Both the position numbers and the translations under genes were made by a program. Under the pieces are notes generated by a model, which had not been told where the DNA came from, did not search any database, and saw nothing but the letters and a program-made list of their open reading frames with translations. 64,000 bases of DNA, from NCBI GenBank assembly GCA_016271365.2, contig CM028129.1, forward strand, positions 1,002,863,501 through 1,002,927,500, read 5' to 3'. Positions 57,167-64,000 of this stretch are shown piece after piece. This DNA comes from Neoceratodus forsteri (taxonomy: Eukaryota; Chordata; Ceratodontiformes; Ceratodontidae). Positions within the stretch are counted from its first letter, which is position 1. Every line of letters begins with the position of its first letter.

Positions 57167-58499
57167 TATTATTCAATGCCACATGCCTGAATCTGGTTAG
57201 ATAAGATAAGCAAAGAGGATAATGCTCTCCTCAAGCAAGCAAGCATTGCATACATAAGCACGGGACTTGCTGATATCCCTCAAGCGGTGCTCTTAACAAG
57301 CATGCTGATGTACCTGGGACAGTGCAACAGAACAATGTAAATCCCCTAATTGTTCAAGATGATCATGGGCATGGTGTGGTCACACCACCACCCCTACCAC
57401 TCTCCTCCCCATGGGCTCCTAAAGAATATGCATCCCTGTCCATGCCCAGGGTTACACAACCCCATCCAAGCAAACACGGACTGCCCAGGCACAAAAGTAG
57501 TCGCATCACGTAACCTAAGAGAACAGACGCCACAGGAAGTTTACTGGAACAACGACTCCAGATACCTGTGCACAGCCTCGCAGGACCCACCCTGAAAGGT
57601 AAGTACTTGGTTGGTGGTTTTTATTAGCGTCACCTATGACAGTGTGTGGTGGTCCGGTTGTGATAGCCCACGTTGCCGTGGATGCTTCCCCCCCCCCACA
57701 GATTACTTCAAAATCATCTCATCTGATAGTTTAGAAGGGCACAAATGAAACATGGTTGCTTCAGTTTGGCGTGGTTTAATACAGTTTTTTGTCCGGCTGC
57801 GTCTCTATTCTTCTACACATAGACACAGACAGACACACACACCACCAAAAATGAACTTTTTATACCATGTTTACATTCAGGATAGAGACAGGGTAAAGCA
57901 GGTCCAGGCAGTACAACACAGTAAATGAAACAATGCATTTTACAATGCCCAACAAACCACCAAAAGACCACAAAACAACGGACCTTCCCCCTGCTGAGGG
58001 GGGGAGGATGGCTAGGTCACAGGTCAGGGTGCTAAATGAGGAGGAGAGACCACAGAACATCTTGTCGAACCACACAGTAAGGTGAAACTACATAAACATG
58101 CACAATTTTTATACTGTAGGATTTCATACTTTCCAACAGTTCCTAATTTTGACACAGAAACTTATCTTTAGTGCTCAGAAGCCCCTTGTACGAGGGAGGT
58201 AAGCATGGCATGGACCCAGCAGACTGGCATACATGTTGAAAAAAATATTTCTGTGCCAGTATGCCCATCCACCCCTCCCTCCTCCATCACCAGTGGCCAG
58301 AACCATTTTTTTTAGCATGTGTACCAGTCCGCACTGGTCAGCACAGCAGCACAAAGCTGGCAGGGCAGCAGAAGGCACAGCAAGCAACAGTGAATTAAAT
58401 GTCCAAGCAAAAAGCTACAGCCCACTCTCCCCACCCCAGACCTGCAAGGCCACTATCTCCACCCAGACTGGCCAGCTCAGCTACTCTCTGCATCCTGAT
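57167..58499. other. No gene recognised
   Basis: About 1.3 kb without a domain. A good splice-donor match (AAAGGTAAGTA near 57596-57606) follows an open frame at 57350-57595, but nothing else supports an exon. Confidence 0.35.
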
Positions 58500-60590
58500 G
58501 GACTTGCACAGCCACTCTCCACACTCTGTGTCCACCCCACCAGCACAGCCACTCTCCCCACCGCACCAGCACAGCTACTCTCCCCACCCCACCCAACCAA
58601 CACCATTTCCAGCTCCATTTATCTGGTATCCTCTCCAGGAATCCAGGTCTGTGCCTCCCCATCACAGGCACACAAAAATAAATAAAATCACATTTTATAC
58701 TGCATTTTGTTTATGTTTCTTTCTTTGTCTGGAAAGAGAGATGTTGAGCTACCGGTCAGCACAGTTTGCCTGGCATACAATTACAACCCCACCCCACCGA
58801 CACAATGCCAATGCCTCCACCCACCCACACAACAGTGCCCCCACCACACCCACACAATGCCTGTATCCCCAACCCCACCCACACAAATGACCAATGTCCA
58901 CAACACCACACACACACACCTGACCAGCAGTGTCCCCAACCCCCAACACACACATGGCCAGCAGTGTCCCCAACCCCACACACACACAATCAGCAGTGTC
59001 CCTAACCACACACACACACACACACACACACACAACCAGCAGTGTCTGCACTCTGCAACTCCACCCACACACACGACCAGTGTTCCAACCCCCCCAAAAA
59101 AATCATGGCCAGTCAGTAGTCGCTATAACAATAGCCAGGTAGTAGTATAATCATTTCTTTAGGGTGCATGTTTTAGTGCAAGATTTTTTTTGCTAGTCTT
59201 GTAACACTGTACGGGGGAGAACACAAAAAGCTACCCCTTTGGTTGTGTTTGCCAGGCAATGAAGACAGAGACAGCAAGGCCGAGGAATCTGTCTGTTTCA
59301 CCCCTCCTCAGTGGACGATCGGAGAAATCAAAAAAAGTGAAAGATTACTTTTACAGCCAGGTAAAGGATGAGGGGGAAATAATGTTTCAACATTTACTAA
59401 TGTTCGTATGCTAGCTGCGGGCACAGATCAGTGAGATACATCCCTTGACAGGTAAAGGATGAGGTGGAAATTATGTTTTAACATTTACTTATGTTTATAT
59501 GCTAACACCCAGTCAACAAGCACAGAATGTCCCCCCTCCTAACCAACATGGACAGTCCACCAGAAACCCAGTCAGCAAACATGGACAGTCCCCCTTCACC
59601 CCACCTACAAGGACAGTCCCCAGACACCAAGAGTCCCCCACCAGACACCGGGCCAGCAAGCATAGAATGCCCCTCCCAACCGACAAGGACAGTCCCACTA
59701 GACACCCAGGCAGCCAGCAAACATGGACGGTTCCCCATATCCCACCAAGGACAGTCCCCACCCCCGACACACAGCTAGCAAACACAGAATTTCCCTGCCA
59801 CACCAGAGCCCCTCCCAACAACATTGATAGTCCGTCCTAGACACCTGATCAGCAATCACCATATTCACCCCCATAAGCCAACGTGGAAAGATCCCCCAGA
59901 CACCCGACCAGCAAATAGTCCACCCTCCCCACAAGACATCCGGCAGGCAAACATGGACAGTCCCCCTTTTCCACCATCATGGACAGTCCCCCCAGACAAA
60001 TGGCCAGCCAAGTCCACCAAACAATGGCTAGTGTCACCACCCCACCATCACAGCCAGTGTCCCCACATCACCATGGCCTGTGTCTCCACCCTACCAGACC
60101 CCAGAATAGAAAACAGACCGTCTCCCCAGCCTCACCAAGCACTGACCGCCCTCCCAGTCCCAAACACTAACCACCCCAGCCCCAAACACTGATCATCCCC
60201 CAGCCCCACCAAACGCAGGCCCTCCCCAGCACCAAACACTGACCATCCTCTCAGTGAGTCAGCCCCAAAACACACAGACTGTCTCCCGACCCCAACCCCA
60301 AAAACAGGCCATCCCCCCAGCCCCACCAAACACAGACCATCCAGTGAGTTTCCCCAACAAACCCCACCACACCAGTAGCACAGTAACTGAGTGTCCCCAC
60401 CCCATCAACATGACCAGTGTCCACACCATACCAAACAAATAGGCCCCCACCCACCCCACCAACATGGCCAGCCTCAACAGCCAGCAAATCCTCTCCCACC
60501 CAAAGAAACACAAGCTGACAGCAAACCTTCCACTCACCCCCCAGACACATGGCCATGGCCAAGACAATCCCCCCCCCAGACACATTTCTG
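58500..60590 (+). repeat. G-poor degenerate minisatellite region
   Basis: Nearly 2.1 kb of C- and A-rich, G-poor plus strand. In 58500-59090 the repeated theme is CCAGCAGTGTCCCCAACCCC with CACACA runs. From 59500 it changes to units of roughly 35-50 bases with ACACCC-GCCAGCAAACATGG and GGACAGTCCCCC, and from 60110 to CCCCACCAAACACAGACCAT. Units are diverged and irregular. The long open frames on both strands here are by-products of composition. Confidence 0.75.
59007..59034 (+). repeat. (CA)n microsatellite within the minisatellite
   Basis: About 14 CA units, the purest part of the region. Confidence 0.9.
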
Positions 60591-62842
60591 GGATGTGAAT
60601 GGTATTAATTTTCAACAACTAGCTTGCAGCACAGTTACTCACCAAATCAGTAAGGGCACAGACAGGGCAGCATGCAGCAGACCACAGCAAGGCCAAGAAG
60701 GCAGGTCAGGTAGCCGAGTCTCTCCCAACAGTCCCGTTCCTCTCCCGATTAATCCCCTGACGAGACAGTAACTCATTTTTTCTGACACCAGATGAACGTG
60801 CCACATTATGGGTCTGCTATAGCCTGCATGACCGCCGGCTTCTTCACTGTTCTGGGCCTGGCTGTTCACTGACCTGAATAATCCCTCTCGGTGGACCGTG
60901 GAACTGGTGGACAATGGGCTTGGTGTGGGACTCGCCGACAACACAGTAAGTCTTTTTCTGGCCTGCTGGACACAGGGGCTGGGTGTGCAGGCAAGCCTGG
61001 CCGTGCCTCAGACTCATTGTAATTGTACTACTCGCTCCTCCGCCTGGTCTGTCCAGTGGTAGAGGCCTTGTGGCCGCAGGCCTCCTAGGCTGTCAGGGAT
61101 GGGAGGCTTAGGTGGCAGCGGTAGAGCCCAGAGCACAGCTGACTGCACTGAGAAACAGAGAGTAGGTAGTCAGAGGACTCGGGTAAGGTATATTTAAACT
61201 GGGCTGTTCAGGACAGGAGGAGGGTGGGAACACTAGACTGACTGAGACACTGGTGACACCTGACAGACAACCAATGACTGCTGCTCGACATCCTCGAATA
61301 GCTATCTCTCCTCAGCCCTACGCTATATGGATGCTGCTGCTGCTCCTTCATGGAAGGCACACAGACAACTAAATGGCGCCACTAACGGATTACTGCTCAC
61401 GCGATGGCACCAGCTTGCAGCATTCTCTGATTGGCTGTAACATGCAGGCTACTATGGTTGCAGGCTTGTAGCCAATTGGAAAAGGGGATAGTTTTTGTTT
61501 AAGAGACATGGCGCCGAGCAACCACCCCCCCCCCACAGAGAATGCAGGCAGTCCGGGCATAGCCCTGAGCCTATTCAGTATTAAAAAATAAATAAATGAT
61601 AACCGGAGAACGGTGGCTGGGCTCCTAAAAAAGTCGTGGTCTAATTTCTCAGGGGGGGCAAGTTGCCCCTCTGCCCCCCTCCCACAATCTACGCCTATGA
61701 CTCCAAGGCTGAGTGATGGTACAAAGAAGGATGCAGGCATCCAAGTGTTTGGTTGGAATGCTGTGATTACTACTGTACCTATGAAATGCAAGTTTGGAAT
61801 TCGGGATGTAGTAAAGAATTGGTTATGCATTGCCAAATGTCTCTGTCTACTTTATTTGTGAATGAGTGAGAGGGAAAGCAGTACAGAGCACAATAAGACT
61901 TGAGTGGCCTGGTCCCTAAATAAAAAGAGCCCAGGCCAGCCCCCTCACATCTAGGATATATAGCCTCAAGGGACTCAGGCTTATAACTGTAGCTCAGCCT
62001 TCTGATAGGTGGAGAGTGTCCCTATAGTACAATATGTAATAGTGCAGCTGAATTACTTCTCACTTGGCAAAAACACTATTTACTGTTCATAGTGCAGTTG
62101 TACTTTCTCCTTGTGAAGTATGGTTGTAGTCAATCTTTGTGTGCTGCAGTTGTAATTACTCCTCTCATTCCATTATTTCATAGCTCATGCAGAAATTAAA
62201 GGAAACACTGTGGGCCATTCACAATGCAAATGGCAGCATATATAATACAAGACTATATGAAGCACATTCTCATGTATGCGTCTCATTAAAACATTGTAGA
62301 ATGTAATTCCCAGTGATTAGTTTGTTTTCCAGACTGGCATCTCCTGCTTTTGGAATTTCTGAACAAAAAAAGTATTATATAAAATGGGCAAGGAAATCCC
62401 TGTGTCCTGATTGGCTGAGACTTGGTTCTAGCAATTGCCTTAAGAGAGCACCATCAATGGCTAAAAACAAGTCCCTGCCAACTGGGGCAACTCACAGAAT
62501 TCATAAGTCACTTGCTTCCTAATCTCCATCACAAACCCGGCTGCAACCTTTAATCATATATAGAAACCTTCAACTAGGCCCTACAAATGAAAGTCCATTA
62601 AATTAACTAAAGTAAGAAAATAATTTAATGTAATTTTCACTGAAGAACCCCTCCTTGCACACATAAACAAATTCAAAAAATAAAGTATTGTTCAGAGTTT
62701 CCATTGCTGCTGTTTCTTTGATGGCCATGAAAATTCCCCCTCCTAGCCCCACCAGTTTACCAGGGAACTCTCTGCTCCTTACCTGGCAACAGATACAATT
62801 GAGGTTCTGGCTCCACTTGAGGCCTGTGTATGTGTCTGTGTG
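60591..62842. other. No gene recognised
   Basis: About 2.25 kb. Two CCAAT-type motifs face each other at 61424-61480 (TGATTGGCTG and AGCCAATTGG), and 61645-61700 has a purine-rich G-run next to a C-run (GGGGGGGCAAGTTGCCCC). The remainder holds no supported gene or repeat. Confidence 0.35.
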
Positions 62843-62935
62843 TGAGTAAGTAAGTAAGTAAGTAAGTAAAAGTTTATTTTTAAGCGCTTTTCGAAATCAA
62901 AGCGCTGTACAATAATTAAATACATATAAAACATA
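62843..62935 (-). mobile_element. L2-type LINE or SINE 3' tail with (TTAC)n end
   Basis: On the minus strand GTACAGCGCTTTGATTTCGA and AAAGCGCTTAAAAATAAAC lead into a pure TTAC repeat (plus-strand 62845-62870). The AAAGCGCTTTGA...AAGGCGCTATATAAATAAA pattern is usual at L2 3' ends. Only the tail is present. Confidence 0.55.
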
Positions 62936-63058
62936 CATATAGCGTAACAAACAACAATAAAATATAATTTAAATTTCAATTCAGTGCAGTAGCTAGTATT
63001 CCTATATGCCAGTGGAACTCTGAAGAATTTTGAATTCATGTATTCCATATTATAATTC

Positions 63059-63076
63059 TGTGTGTGTGTGTGTGTG
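63059..63076 (+). repeat. (TG)n microsatellite
   Basis: Nine TG units followed by CGCGGTGGGG. Confidence 0.9.
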
Positions 63077-63314
63077 CGCGGTGGGGTGCATTCTACTTCT
63101 GGAATAATGCACAACTTTGAATTCTTTTATTCCATGGTAAACAATCACACAGTGTACCGAATATGAAGAAGGACGGATGACTGACATGTGAAAAACATCT
63201 GTGGAGGGACTATTTTACATTATTTTGCAACATTTTATTGTAATTTTTGTGGGTTTGAAAACTTTTAGAGTATTTGTTTTTTTAAAAGTTGCCTCTGGGC
63301 CCATTTTATATAAG

Positions 63315-64000
63315 TGTAACCCCCTTACAAATGGGGGTTCCTAAAAGCCTTCCCGGAGCCTGCCTAGCTGCTCCCTGCTTATCTGGTGTCCGGCATAAGG
63401 ACGCTAAATATGGGCATTATAAGTGCTTTTAAAGCCTCCAGTACTGTCTCTTTAAGAGAGGCCTGCTCGCAGAGTTTGGTGTTTTTAAAGGGGAACTGGG
63501 GCTTCTATGCTCAACTCCCACCCTGGGCTACTGGTTAATCGCTCCATTTCTGCAGTCGCTAGAAGAGCAAAGGGAGCTTAGTTGAAAGATATAGCTGCTT
63601 GCTGGAGAATATGTAGTGTAACTGAAAAACGTAAATTGTATAACCTGCCTTTATTTGCAGCTGGGACTCTGTGTGCTGTGCCCCTCCATCTTGGACCAGG
63701 ACAGTTCGAGGGGTCCAATAGGAGTGTGGGGGTATCTAATTTGGAGTAAAAGAGCAGCCAATCAGAAACCAGGACTCTTGATGGAGCCAGATGACCAATG
63801 GAGGCACCGCTTGTAGTTTTGGAAGTGGCATTATGGGCCATGGCGCCTTTTTGTACCACTGAGGGCCAGACTAAGTGACTGGCATGTGTAACCAGCCAAT
63901 GGAATCGGGTAGCGCCCGAGCTGTAAGGATTGCCCCATGCTGTTAGGGGCAGATGCGCTGTGACTGTGGAGGAGAAGGGAGCTCTGAGCTTCTGTGCCTT
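63315..64000 (+). mobile_element. LTR, family 1, cut by the window end
   Basis: It begins TGTAACCCCCTTACAAATGG and matches the reverse complement of the right end of 20954-22870 for several hundred bases (shared: GGTGTCC, CTGTCTCTTTAAGAG, GTTGAAAGAT, CAATCAG, the GCGCCTTTTTG region). The preceding bases are TAAG, the same tetranucleotide that flanks the other copy. The 3' end and any internal region lie outside the window. Confidence 0.75.

Noticed and set aside
57340..57606. Exon with 5' splice donor
   Set aside because: A GTAAGT match follows an open frame, but there is no acceptor, no domain and no second exon.
58749..59150. Several 80-150 codon frames rich in His, Thr and Pro or Cys, Val and Gly
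   Set aside because: They come from CA-rich and minisatellite sequence read in different frames.

Overview
The window reads as repeat-dense nuclear DNA from a vertebrate with a large genome, possibly an amphibian. The evidence is the mix of degraded elements: two Penelope-like retroelement (PLE) families, an L1, a Tx1-clade LINE, several CR1-clade LINEs, an L2, two tRNA-derived SINE families, TG...CA long terminal repeats (LTRs), a PIF/Harbinger-like transposon, foldback elements and satellites. I see no intact host gene, tRNA, rRNA or CRISPR array. Nearly every recognisable protein segment is a broken transposon protein. Species assignment is inference.

Layout. 1-4.2 kb: two unrelated PLE reverse transcriptases on the minus strand with a CR1-clade LINE between them. 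5.3-16.8 kb: two outward-facing PLE tails bracket a 1.67 kb Harbinger-like element with an internal palindrome, and an 8.7 kb minus-strand L1. The L1 itself carries a CR1 fragment and a second inverted PLE-tail pair with a 14-bp target duplication. 16.85-19.8 kb: 2.3 copies of a ~1.3 kb tandem satellite. 20.95-22.9 kb: a solo LTR. 23.9-27.4 kb: a CR1 split by a second CR1 in opposite orientation.

29.1-37.1 kb: an L2 copy interrupted twice, first by a nearly full-length 4.8 kb CR1/L2-superclade LINE (tandemly repeated 5' leader and a 2A-like motif), then by a solo LTR in its 3' tail. 40.4-46.1 kb: a tRNA-derived SINE split by a 5.3 kb Tx1-clade element with an exact 10-bp target duplication. 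46.1-50.6 kb: LTR-like repeats, a 115-bp direct duplication and a CORE-type SINE. 51-54 kb: two minus-strand open or near-open stretches of unknown origin, the best candidates for something not explained by known repeats. 54.1-61 kb: an inverted partner of the 46 kb repeat, a MITE, a pentanucleotide satellite and a 2 kb G-poor minisatellite. 62.8-64 kb: a LINE tail and the start of another LTR.

The genes do not form a pathway. What the window records is an order of insertions, readable from interrupted reading frames and target duplications. The most novel leads are Tx1 inside a SINE, inverted duplication of PLE tails, the 2A-carrying LINE and the two unexplained minus-strand coding-like segments. 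All boundaries were placed by eye.
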